52,250 nucleotides of DNA from assembly GCA_945834405.1 (NCBI GenBank), contig CAMAHD010000003.1, forward strand, positions 1 to 52,250. The letters are read 5' to 3'. The notes beneath the pieces are model-generated. The model worked only from the letters and a program-made list of their open reading frames with translations. It did no database searches and was not told the origin of the DNA. Both the position numbers and the translations under genes were made by a program. Origin of the DNA: an uncultured Prevotella sp. (lineage in GTDB: Bacteria > Bacteroidota > Bacteroidia > Bacteroidales > Bacteroidaceae). The first letter of the stretch is position 1, and each line of letters begins with the position of its first letter. This document shows, piece by piece, positions 8,145 through 17,142 of the stretch.

Positions 8145-11100
8145 TTACAAGTTAATCTTTACTCCAAATGTGAACGAACGTCCCATGGCCAACGTACCGC
8201 AGTCTATACCCTGATAGTATACGCTATTGCCGATACTGAACTCGGGATCATTGCCTGTATATTTCGTGAGGGTGAACAGATTCTGTGCCTCTGCCCAAAT
8301 GGTGAGACCCTGCAACCATGTCCATGAACCGGGAACAGGAACGCTGTATGACAGGTTGAGTGTTTTCAGACGGAGATAGCTTCCGTCTTCTATCCATCTG
8401 TCGCTGAAGCGGTTGTTGCCCATCGGGTCACCATAAGTGGCTCGTGGAAGGTTGGCCTGCTGACCTTCGTAACGCCATCTTCCCACTTCCGCTACCTGTT
8501 GATTATACAAGGTGGCACCAGAGTTGAGGATGGAACGCTGATAGTTGTAAACGTCATTGCCTACACAATAGTTGAAGCCAAGACTGAGGGTCAGCTGTTT
8601 CCAGTTGACAGTAGCAAAGATGTTACCATAGATATCGGGGTTGGGGTCACCAATGACCATACGGTCTGTTTCATCGATGATGCCATTCTCGTCAAGGTCT
8701 GCAAAATGGATGTCACCCGCCCTGAAATACTGTTTGGCTCCGGCAGCATCTTCTATGCAGAGATAACCTTGTGGTGTAGCCTGACGAGCTTCTTCGTCAG
8801 AAGAGAAGACACCCAGCGACTTATAGCCATAGAACAGACCAACAGGCTGGCCAACCTCTGTCAGGAGAGTGGCACCGTATAAGCTGGTCTCAAAGGTGCC
8901 GGCAGGCAGTTTCTTGACTTCATTCTTATAGTGTCCCAAGGAGGCACCCATCTCTACGCGCCAATCTTTGGTTACAACGGGCTTGACGGTGAATGACACT
9001 TCAAAGCCTGTGTTGCGCAGTTCGCCTCCGTTACACCAGTAGTTGTTGATACCTGCAACAGGATTGCTGAAGTTCTGGAGTGTCAGCAAATCAGTGGTGT
9101 TGTGGATGTAATAGTCGAACGAAAGACCCAAACGGTTGTTGAGAAGACGTGACTCCAGACCGACATTCCATTTTGTGGTCGTCTCCCACTTAATCTCATC
9201 ATTACCGATGTTGGTCAGCTGCAGACCTGTTTTCTTGTTGTGGAACTTAACGGCTCCGAAGCTGCTGCGTGCTGCATAGTTGTCGATGTCGTCATTACCG
9301 CTCATGTCAAAACCAGCATTGACGCGGAGATAGTTCACCGTCTTGTTTTTGGGGAACCATGTCTCGTTGGTCAATACCCAACCCAACTGTACGCTGGGGA
9401 ATATGGCCCATTTCACTCCGCAGAGATCCAGACCATCAGCATTCTCGCCGAAGCGGCTGTTGGATTCTGCCAGAAGAGCTACAGAAGCAAAGTATCGGTT
9501 CTGATAGTTGTAATCGGCAGAACCATACCATTGGATGTATTTCCATACATCGTTTGTTCCGTCGGTAATACCACCACTGGCGTTGAGCTGAGGATTCTTG
9601 TCATCAGTCGTTCCTGTAAATTCGGTGGACAGGTTGTTCGCATCAAACGAGAAATAGTTGTACTTGAAACCTCCGCGAACAGCAAGGTCATGGGCATTCC
9701 ACTGCTTTTTCCATGCTGCGAAGGCACCTGCTGCAAAGTTCGTTTCCTCTGCATACAGCGAACCTACCTTGCTTGTCATCGTGCCGACACCCTCTACCTT
9801 AAAAGGAGGAACGCCCTCGAAGGGTCGATAGTATCGTTGTGTGTTACGGTTCAGCATGTAGTTGACCGTGGCACCCACTTGGAGATTGTTCTTGAAGGTG
9901 TATGTAGGACTTAACTGAATCGCGAAGTTGGTGTTCTGCACGATATTTTTATTGTCACCATTTCCGTTCTCGATAATAGCCATCGGGTTGGCAAGTGAGT
10001 ATTTCGTGCCATTATCAATCTGGCTGAACAGGTCATCATAATTGCTCAGAAGGCTGGTAAAGCCACCTACACGTTTATTGTATTGGTATGGTGTTACCAG
10101 TGGCGACTTGATGGCTGCCAGATTGGTAGGAGAGGTGATGGTCGACTTCGTGAAGTCGCCCATAAAGCCATCATCATACAATTCAGTATTGGTGCGGGCA
10201 ATAGAGATGTCGAACTTGGTTTGCAATCCCTTGAATACTTCGATGTCCGTGTTGAATCGGAGATTCATGCGGTCAAAACTTGTATTCTTGACATTCCGTT
10301 CTGCATCCATGTAGCCGACAGAAAGGTTATACATTCCCACGTCGTCACCTCCTTGAACATTGATGCTGTAGTTCTGTGTCAGGGCTGTCTGGTAAATATA
10401 GTCCTGCCAGTCCGTGTCGTTGTGGTATACGTTATAGTAATAACCATTGGGGTCGTCATTCAGGAAACGGAAGGTAGAAATATCCCTGTCTGCCATCTCA
10501 GGCATTGTACCCATGATTTCGGTTGCATAGGTTCGAAACTGAGAAGCATTCATCATGGTCTGAGTCTGAGGAACCAGTGCTACTCCAACGGAAATGTTGG
10601 CATCAATGCGTGTTGCCATGCTATGACCTCTCTTCGTTTCAATGAGAATGACACCATTGGCACCTCGTGAACCATATAATGCAGTAGCATTCTTCAATAC
10701 GGTCACCTTTTCTATATCATCAGTAGAGATATTTGTAAGGAGGTTGTTGAAGTGTCCATGATGTAAGGAAGTGCGATTGTATTGCATGTCAATCTCTACG
10801 CCATCTACTACTATCAGTGGCATACTGTTGGATGTGATAGAGTTCAGACCACGAATGAACATGGCTGCACCTCCCTCCAAGAAACCGCTACGGTTGATGG
10901 AGCGAATGTCTGCGCCCAACTTGTTTCCGATTTCCTGGTCTATACTTGACGCGGTTTGTGTTGAAGTAAATTCATTCTTGGCAGTGATGTCTGTTTTCTT
11001 GCCATACATGGGAAGAAAAGCGTCGCTTAACATCTCAATTCTCACGTTTTGTGTTGAGTCCATGCCTGCCACGCTAACCTGCTGAGACATGAAAGCATCT

Positions 11101-11366
11101 GCATGGACGTAAAGAGACGTTACATGGGCAGGCACCTTGATGGTAAACTCACCTTTTTCATCTGTCATTGCCGTATAGCGGAGGTTGCCGAGGGCTTGCA
11201 GCTGAATACCAGCCAGTGGTGTCTTTGATACTTGGTCGATAATAGTACCCTTCAGCGTCTTCAATTGGGCCATCATCGGCATGCCTGCACCAAGGGCGAG
11301 GGAGCAGAGAGCTAATCTGAGACTGGTTCTCCACATATTCTTGGTTTCAAAAAATGTTCTCATCAT
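8145..11366 (-). CDS. SusC/RagA family TonB-dependent transporter (SusC-2)
   Basis: The protein has 1073 aa. A signal peptide lies within the first ~33 aa; M1, M2 or M11 (MWRTSL) could be the true start. It is followed by a carboxypeptidase-regulatory-like beta-sandwich (LKGTIIDQVSKTPLAGIQL) and a TonB plug domain with the family signatures SMPLIVVDGVEID and VLKNATALYGSRGANGVILIETKRG (near residues 180-245). The remainder is a large outer-membrane beta-barrel ending in GRSFTFGVKINL, with a C-terminal aromatic-rich strand pattern. It imports glycan oligomers using TonB energy, together with SusD-2 immediately downstream. Its start lies 3 bases from the stop of the upstream FAS1 lipoprotein, so translation is likely coupled. 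Confidence 0.95.
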   Translation of the reverse strand: MMRTFFETKNMWRTSLRLALCSLALGAGMPMMAQLKTLKGTIIDQVSKTPLAGIQLQALGNLRYTAMTDEKGEFTIKVPAHVTSLYVHADAFMSQQVSVAGMDSTQNVRIEMLSDAFLPMYGKKTDITAKNEFTSTQTASSIDQEIGNKLGADIRSINRSGFLEGGAAMFIRGLNSITSNSMPLIVVDGVEIDMQYNRTSLHHGHFNNLLTNISTDDIEKVTVLKNATALYGSRGANGVILIETKRGHSMATRIDANISVGVALVPQTQTMMNASQFRTYATEIMGTMPEMADRDISTFRFLNDDPNGYYYNVYHNDTDWQDYIYQTALTQNYSINVQGGDDVGMYNLSVGYMDAERNVKNTSFDRMNLRFNTDIEVFKGLQTKFDISIARTNTELYDDGFMGDFTKSTITSPTNLAAIKSPLVTPYQYNKRVGGFTSLLSNYDDLFSQIDNGTKYSLANPMAIIENGNGDNKNIVQNTNFAIQLSPTYTFKNNLQVGATVNYMLNRNTQRYYRPFEGVPPFKVEGVGTMTSKVGSLYAEETNFAAGAFAAWKKQWNAHDLAVRGGFKYNYFSFDANNLSTEFTGTTDDKNPQLNASGGITDGTNDVWKYIQWYGSADYNYQNRYFASVALLAESNSRFGENADGLDLCGVKWAIFPSVQLGWVLTNETWFPKNKTVNYLRVNAGFDMSGNDDIDNYAARSSFGAVKFHNKKTGLQLTNIGNDEIKWETTTKWNVGLESRLLNNRLGLSFDYYIHNTTDLLTLQNFSNPVAGINNYWCNGGELRNTGFEVSFTVKPVVTKDWRVEMGASLGHYKNEVKKLPAGTFETSLYGATLLTEVGQPVGLFYGYKSLGVFSSDEEARQATPQGYLCIEDAAGAKQYFRAGDIHFADLDENGIIDETDRMVIGDPNPDIYGNIFATVNWKQLTLSLGFNYCVGNDVYNYQRSILNSGATLYNQQVAEVGRWRYEGQQANLPRATYGDPMGNNRFSDRWIEDGSYLRLKTLNLSYSVPVPGSWTWLQGLTIWAEAQNLFTLTKYTGNDPEFSIGNSVYYQGIDCGTLAMGRSFTFGVKINL

Positions 11367-11368
11367 AA

Positions 11369-13132
11369 TTACTGATTGGATTTGGATAATTCAACGGGCA
11401 CCATGATTACTCTCGCTATTCGGAGAATACGTGAGTATTTTCCGGTTACATCTTTATGCAGTTTAGGAACGGCAATCTTGATGGTGGGATGACAGTTGGT
11501 CAGATGCCTATAGCATACGTCCAATGTGACATCACCCAAATAAACTGGGTCTAATTTGTTGATATCGTTAGAGAATGCCCATTCCTTGCACTTGCCTTCT
11601 GTGTCTGACGACTTGGGGCCTTCCTTCAAAGGAGTAGGTTCTCCTGGCTTGAAGAACAGCTCCATCGTCTTGGAGGTCTCAGGATTGAACACGTTGATGG
11701 ATGCATTGAATAAGCTGGGCAACATTTCTGGCTCGGGTTCATAAGCAGCGTGGTCTGCGTCGCCATCTGGTGGCAGCATGATGCAATAGACACTGTATGT
11801 TCCGGCTGTAACCGAATTGATGTTGTAGTAGATAGACATTTCGCTGGATGTCAGCTTCGGTTCTAACCTTTCGTATTTGATGGTTCCGGTGTTGAACAGT
11901 TTAGGCAAGCAGAAGTCAAATGCGGGCAAATCGCTTCTCAGATTGGTGACGGTGTAGCTTACCGGAGTGTTTGCATATTTGTATGCATTGCAGTTGCTGC
12001 GTGATGCATAGCTTGTATACCACTCCCATGGTTTGAACGCCAGAGAATCCATTACATAGCCCATACCGTTGCTCATCTGAATTTCAGCTGACTTGTAGCG
12101 CAGAATCTCGTCAGGATTGCTGAACTTTCCGTATACCGTACATTGAAGGGTGTCGTTAAAGTCGGGATTCACACCTTCCAACCAGCGGTTGTACCAGTTC
12201 TTTGTGCTGAAAACCAGTGGCAAAGCAATTAGCTGTCGTGTAAGAGAATCAGAGAGATAGGCAGCGTTGACCTCGTCAGTAACCTGTTCCTGCTTAAACG
12301 TGGTTTTATCCATGTAGAAGTTCTCTGAGATAACCTTTCCCTTGCTGTAATTGTATCTTTTCTTGATGGTTTCATAAGCTTTCAGCCATGCCTCATTGGT
12401 GGGGAGAAGCATGACAAACGAGCTGTCTTCAAGGTCGATGTCAGCGTCCATGTCATTCAAAAGACTATTTTCGAGAATCATGACAGAGTCTTCCCACGTC
12501 TGAATACCGTCTACGATAGGACCAGCGACGCTGTTGTTTTCGTCCAGAATCTTCTGCTCGTACTGAAGAATGTATTTAGCCAGGGAGTCATTTTCCTGAT
12601 TGGCTGTCAGATACTCATAGAAATTATAGTGGTAGATAGCTTCACCGTCCAATGTGTAGAGTACACCGTTGCTTCCAGGCACATTGCTTTTGGCTATCTG
12701 AACGCCTCCGAATGTCCCTTTCTCATGGTTGCCTTCAAAGGAATAAGTCTTTGAGTTAAGCGTCTGAATACGCTCGTTGATGGGAGAGGAGATGTAATGG
12801 TTGAAATTGGCAATGTGGTTCTCGATGAATTTGAAGCGAAGGTCACTGCTGTCTGCCGCTGACCACTTGTCGAAGTCAAAGGTTTCGTTCAAGGGAGCCC
12901 ATACGGTGTAAGTACGAGAGGCTGACAACAATTTGTCGTAGCCAGATTTCTGAACCAGACTGGCAAACTGACTGAGCTCCTGGTTGTTTTTGATGTTTTC
13001 CCATAGGGTCAACGAGGCTGACACATTGTTTTCCGCTGGTACCTCGTTGTAGTCATCAAAGTCGGAGCATGATGTGGCAGCCAAGCATGTGGCTACCATC
13101 ATCGTGATTCCTATATTATAATAATGTTTCAT
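11369..13132 (-). CDS. Fasciclin (FAS1)-domain surface lipoprotein, 587 aa
   Basis: A lipoprotein signal peptide ends at AATSC (Cys22), followed by SDFDDYNE, a good match to the acidic surface-export signal of Bacteroidota lipoproteins. A FAS1 module spans about 40-165 (SLTLWENIKNNQELSQFASLVQKSGYDKLL ... YTVWAPLNETFDF). A second, weaker one lies around 205-310 (FVMLLPTNEAWLKAY). The C-terminal ~200 aa look like a beta-sandwich with no motif I recognise. FAS1 domains mediate adhesion or ligand binding in other proteins. Here the gene is sandwiched between the two SusCD pairs, where surface glycan-binding proteins normally sit, so a binding role at the cell surface is inferred. No catalytic residues are apparent. 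Confidence 0.85.
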   Translation of the reverse strand: MKHYYNIGITMMVATCLAATSCSDFDDYNEVPAENNVSASLTLWENIKNNQELSQFASLVQKSGYDKLLSASRTYTVWAPLNETFDFDKWSAADSSDLRFKFIENHIANFNHYISSPINERIQTLNSKTYSFEGNHEKGTFGGVQIAKSNVPGSNGVLYTLDGEAIYHYNFYEYLTANQENDSLAKYILQYEQKILDENNSVAGPIVDGIQTWEDSVMILENSLLNDMDADIDLEDSSFVMLLPTNEAWLKAYETIKKRYNYSKGKVISENFYMDKTTFKQEQVTDEVNAAYLSDSLTRQLIALPLVFSTKNWYNRWLEGVNPDFNDTLQCTVYGKFSNPDEILRYKSAEIQMSNGMGYVMDSLAFKPWEWYTSYASRSNCNAYKYANTPVSYTVTNLRSDLPAFDFCLPKLFNTGTIKYERLEPKLTSSEMSIYYNINSVTAGTYSVYCIMLPPDGDADHAAYEPEPEMLPSLFNASINVFNPETSKTMELFFKPGEPTPLKEGPKSSDTEGKCKEWAFSNDINKLDPVYLGDVTLDVCYRHLTNCHPTIKIAVPKLHKDVTGKYSRILRIARVIMVPVELSKSNQ

Positions 13133-13188
13133 AGATGCGTTGTTATTTTGTTCTCAGGTCGATGCTCTGTGAGCTGCAACCTATGGAA

Positions 13189-15309
13189 TTAATACCAGTC
13201 TTCTGAATACTGTTCATTATTAATCACTGAGGTCGGAACGAGTTCAATGAAGTCGAGCTGCCATTTCAGGTTCGTGTCGTCAATGACACTCTTGATACGG
13301 AACCAGTGGTCTTCACTTTGCAGATAGTGTTCTGTTCCTAACAACAGTCTCAGTGTGGTCAGCGTAGGAGCTTCACCGCGACAGTTGACACCTTCTGCAT
13401 CACCACTTGTAACGTTGGTACCTCCAAAGAAACTGTAGGGACCGCGCATGTAACCCCTGTTGCGCATGGCTTGGTCAGAAGCGATACCGTCGTCATCTTC
13501 TTCGTAGAATTTCGTCCATCCAATCAGCGGGTCATCAGCCTGAATACGAGCGTCAAGAGGAATGCCCAGGGCGCGCATGGAGTTCTTGGCACTGCTATTT
13601 CCCATGTAGAACTGCATCATGCCTGCATGGTCCATAGGTGTATAGAAGAGACGTAACTCATAATCACCCGTTGGAACAGGAGGAATGCGGATAGCCAAGT
13701 CGTAGTTGCCCCACCCTTGGAAAGCATCTGCCTGATATGCTCGATACCAACCTTTTACGTTGTAGCGGAGAACCGTTTCTGAAGAATAGCAAACGACGTT
13801 GTCAAAGAAGTTCAAGGGGAATGCAATACGTGCACCATGGCCGCCGCCATTCAGTCCGCTTGCCTCATTGACAGAGAGATAGCGGAATCCATTGTTCACC
13901 AACTCGGGAAGGAAGGTGGAGGAGTCGAAGCGCAGACGCTCCTTCAAGACGCCTTGTGGCACTTGCTGGTCATAAACCAGTATGCTCTTGATAGGAATGA
14001 TATAACCATTGCGTGTGCTGGACTTATCTTTGATGGATTCGTCAGGATTTTCCACTTCAACACCCTCAAAGATTACGGGATGCATGGTACTTGAACCCAT
14101 TGAGCGTGTCTGGTCTGTCAACGTGTTGTTTTGTATGTAACGGTTGATATAGATTCTTGAACCGCGAGTGTTACGAGGATTCCAGATCTTCAGCAGCGTA
14201 TGTGGCAGCATGGTCTCATAGTAATCGTAAGGTTCACCACCGTTGGTATAGTTCCAAAGCAAACCTGCGGGGGGATTGCTGTTGCTGCTTCCAGGTTTCA
14301 TGAAGACCAGCTGATTGTATGGCATACCACAGTAAAGGATATGATAAGCTACAAACATGTTCACTACATTGAAACGGTTTTCATAATCCGTGCCAGTACT
14401 GATTTGCTGACCTGTTTCTGCTGCATAATCATACCACTGGGTAGCATTGCCATAGTATTGCTTGCATTTTTCTACCAGATCTTCGAAACTGTTGATGCCT
14501 GCTTTTGCCAGCACTGCATCAGATTCTGCAAAGACAGTGAATTTGACATCGCAGGTTTTCGGCCAATAACATTCGGCATTACTTGCAGTAACGTCTGTCG
14601 CATCAGACAGCTCATACTTGATGGCCTGACCAAATTCGTCGGTTTTCTGTACTGTTGCTATAGAGTCTGCCAGACCTGTCTTTCTCAATGCTTCAGCAAA
14701 AATGCTGAACCCTTCCAGTTCTGCAAACACATCATACAGTTTGCTGTTGTTACGGGGAATGACTTTGTCCAATCGGTAAAGAATACCATTGCTGGCTTCC
14801 ACTTCACCTGATACGTCGTTACTGCCGATGATGCGTGCCTGACTGTTCAGCAGGATGAGACCATCGTTGTCTACGCTGCTGTTCATGGCGCGTCTCAGCA
14901 TGGTGGTTATCGTCTTGCCATTACCGCCCAAGTCGCTCAAGGGTTGCAGTGTGGAAGCGAGATGATACAGTGCAATGTCTTCGCAAAGGCTATCAGACAT
15001 GCCTTCCAAGGAATTCGACTCCATTCCATTGTGATTCTCCATGGTTGGGTCTTTATAAAGGCTGTCTATGTATGCCATGACTGCCTCATTGGAGGGCGCA
15101 AAACAGGTATATTGACCATACGACTTCATCATGCGGTCCATTCCACTACGCTTGAGGATATAGTTGAATGCCGTGAGAGTGGAGTCTGAATCAATCATCG
15201 AACCAATGGTCTCCTGGGTTTCCGTGAAACGGCTTGATTCATCTGGCTCTGGATTACAGGCAGTGAGACAAAGCGCCACGGTTGCGAGGCCTCCCAAAAA
15301 TCTTTTCAT
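13189..15309 (-). CDS. Fasciclin (FAS1)-domain surface lipoprotein, ~706 aa
   Basis: The track ORF starts at 15363, but the lipoprotein signal begins at the ATG at 15309: MKRFLGGLATVALCLTAC, with lipobox LTAC at Cys18. I therefore prefer this start, although it is ambiguous because the upstream SusD-1 stop lies at 15366. Acidic residues follow the cysteine (NPEPDESS). Two FAS1-like modules are visible: ~34-190 (TLTAFNYILKRSGMDRMM ... YTCFAPSNEAVMAYI ... GILYRLDKVIP) and ~195-420 (SKLYDVFAELEGFSIFAEALRKTG). The C-terminal part contains GWGNYDLAIRIPPVPTGDYELRLFY, a beta-sandwich-like stretch that could bind ligand. Role inferred: accessory surface-binding protein of the SusCD system. It has no recognisable enzyme motif. 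Confidence 0.83.
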   Translation of the reverse strand: MKRFLGGLATVALCLTACNPEPDESSRFTETQETIGSMIDSDSTLTAFNYILKRSGMDRMMKSYGQYTCFAPSNEAVMAYIDSLYKDPTMENHNGMESNSLEGMSDSLCEDIALYHLASTLQPLSDLGGNGKTITTMLRRAMNSSVDNDGLILLNSQARIIGSNDVSGEVEASNGILYRLDKVIPRNNSKLYDVFAELEGFSIFAEALRKTGLADSIATVQKTDEFGQAIKYELSDATDVTASNAECYWPKTCDVKFTVFAESDAVLAKAGINSFEDLVEKCKQYYGNATQWYDYAAETGQQISTGTDYENRFNVVNMFVAYHILYCGMPYNQLVFMKPGSSNSNPPAGLLWNYTNGGEPYDYYETMLPHTLLKIWNPRNTRGSRIYINRYIQNNTLTDQTRSMGSSTMHPVIFEGVEVENPDESIKDKSSTRNGYIIPIKSILVYDQQVPQGVLKERLRFDSSTFLPELVNNGFRYLSVNEASGLNGGGHGARIAFPLNFFDNVVCYSSETVLRYNVKGWYRAYQADAFQGWGNYDLAIRIPPVPTGDYELRLFYTPMDHAGMMQFYMGNSSAKNSMRALGIPLDARIQADDPLIGWTKFYEEDDDGIASDQAMRNRGYMRGPYSFFGGTNVTSGDAEGVNCRGEAPTLTTLRLLLGTEHYLQSEDHWFRIKSVIDDTNLKWQLDFIELVPTSVINNEQYSEDWY

Positions 15310-15365
15310 ATCGAGTATTGTCATATTGATTACTAATTTAGCAGTTTCTTTTTTTGACGACATGT

Positions 15366-17129
15366 TTAGTCCTCATCGGTGTACATCGGGTTCTGTCTCA
15401 ACCACCCTCTGCACGTGATGATGTCATTATGCGGAACAGGCAGATAAAGGCGAGGTTCTTCCTTCATCTTGTTGGTGCGTGAGGCACCGTTGTCATATTT
15501 GCGACCTACAATATCAAGGAATTCCTGATAGTTTTTCATATAACTTCCCTGTTCTACCATCAAAGTGGAGTAGTTGCAAGGTGTTTCCTGATGACGATAA
15601 TTGTATCTCAGGATGTCATACCATCGCTTGCCTTCAAAACACAGCTCGCGGAAACGTTCCTGTAATACCAGTTTTTCCATGACTGCAGGATCGTTCTTCT
15701 TGTAATCCTTGTACAGAGAGGCAGACCACTGGCTTTCGTCAAGTGAACGCTTGTAAACCTGATTCACCAAATCCAAAGCTTCAGTAAGGCGTTCTGCATT
15801 CAGATTGGTGCCTTCCGTGTCTTCCTCACTCGTGACCTCACCACTGTTGTTTGCCAATGCCACGAGTGCTTCTGCCTTCATCAGCATGATGTCAGCTAAA
15901 CGATAGACAATGAAGTTCTGGTCAAAATAGTCATAGGTACGTACTGCCGTGCTGTTGTCACCCGATGTTGGCAACGAATTCGAAAACCATGCTGAAGTAG
16001 CTGTTCCCTTACGTATATTGAACTGGCTTGACTTGCCATCGCCAACACTGTAGCAATTGTTCCAATAGCGGCAGTCATATTGGTTGGTGTAGATGGCTTC
16101 CAGAGCATCAGGCTCAGAGCTGTTTTTCACAGAACCGAAGTTGAGCGCTGCCTGCAAATAGGCATTTTTGCCATTTTTCTTGTATTCGTAATACATCTGC
16201 GCCAGACCTGTATTCGTACTGGTGCTGTTGGCTCCGCTGAATTGCATCTCGAATATACTTTCTTCGGCATTCTGCGTCACATAAAGGTCTACAAACGCTC
16301 TTCCACCGATGGTCAGAGGATAGTCGAGTTTCTCAGAAACGACATCAGTTACGATATGCTGACTCTTCTTGGATTCGATGACCTTGTTGCAATAGTCTAC
16401 GCAAGCCTGATAGTCCTCGTTGTTGTGGAGTACAGAGCCTCTCCAGAGATAGATGTCTGCAAGGATAGACTGAATGGCATCTTTGGTAATCCAGCCTACA
16501 CGTTTCCAACCGTTCATCCTGGGTGAAAGTGCATTTTTTTCAGCCTCCAGCAGGTCGTCAATACACAATTGCAACACCTCTGTAGGTGGGAGCTGGTTAA
16601 CCTGCATTCCTTGGCTGGAAGACATGTATGCTGTTGTCGTGTAAGGTACGTCACGGAATGTCCTTACTAAATAGAAGTAACAGAGCGCGCGCAGACTCAG
16701 CATCTGTGAACGGTCAGCCAAATAGTCGCCTTCTGCATAGTTGGGGTCTATGTCCATCACAGCCTTGGCTTTCTCCAAAACGATATTGCAATAGTTGATG
16801 ACCGAGTAAAGCGAAGACCAGTCAGAGAAGGTGTTGGTCGTTTCTATATTCACTTCCTGTATCTGGTTGAGTGCAATATAGGTTCCGTCAGAAGCGGGAA
16901 CGCCAGAGTTCAGCAACAGTTCGTCAGAACGGAAACCTCCCCACACAATGAGACGCTTCTGAACTTCAGTGCTGGAGAATTGTTTGTAGGCTCCGTTAAC
17001 CATGAGAGCTACGTCTGACTTTGACTGCCAGAAGTCCTCGTCAACGGTCTTGTCGTTGGGCAGCAACTCCATGTCCATACATGCAGACATCAGGCCAGCT
17101 GCCAATATCATTGATAAATATTTTTTCAT
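15366..17129 (-). CDS. SusD/RagB family surface glycan-binding lipoprotein (SusD-1)
   Basis: The protein has 587 aa with a lipobox LMSAC (Cys17) and following residues MDMELLPNDKTVDEDFW, the classic SusD beginning. Other family marks are AYKQFSS, LRALCYFYLVRTFRDVPYTT (TPR-like helices), VLQERFRELCFEGKRWYDILRY near the C terminus, and the ending LYLPVPHNDIITCRGWLRQNPMYTDED, the usual PIP-x-x-E/D...QNPGY tail. It partners SusC-1, whose stop codon lies 14 bases upstream, in binding and delivering oligosaccharides at the outer membrane. It is clearly diverged from SusD-2, so the two pairs may handle different oligomers of the same polysaccharide. Confidence 0.95.
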   Translation of the reverse strand: MKKYLSMILAAGLMSACMDMELLPNDKTVDEDFWQSKSDVALMVNGAYKQFSSTEVQKRLIVWGGFRSDELLLNSGVPASDGTYIALNQIQEVNIETTNTFSDWSSLYSVINYCNIVLEKAKAVMDIDPNYAEGDYLADRSQMLSLRALCYFYLVRTFRDVPYTTTAYMSSSQGMQVNQLPPTEVLQLCIDDLLEAEKNALSPRMNGWKRVGWITKDAIQSILADIYLWRGSVLHNNEDYQACVDYCNKVIESKKSQHIVTDVVSEKLDYPLTIGGRAFVDLYVTQNAEESIFEMQFSGANSTSTNTGLAQMYYEYKKNGKNAYLQAALNFGSVKNSSEPDALEAIYTNQYDCRYWNNCYSVGDGKSSQFNIRKGTATSAWFSNSLPTSGDNSTAVRTYDYFDQNFIVYRLADIMLMKAEALVALANNSGEVTSEEDTEGTNLNAERLTEALDLVNQVYKRSLDESQWSASLYKDYKKNDPAVMEKLVLQERFRELCFEGKRWYDILRYNYRHQETPCNYSTLMVEQGSYMKNYQEFLDIVGRKYDNGASRTNKMKEEPRLYLPVPHNDIITCRGWLRQNPMYTDED

Positions 17130-17142
17130 TCTTCAGACAGTT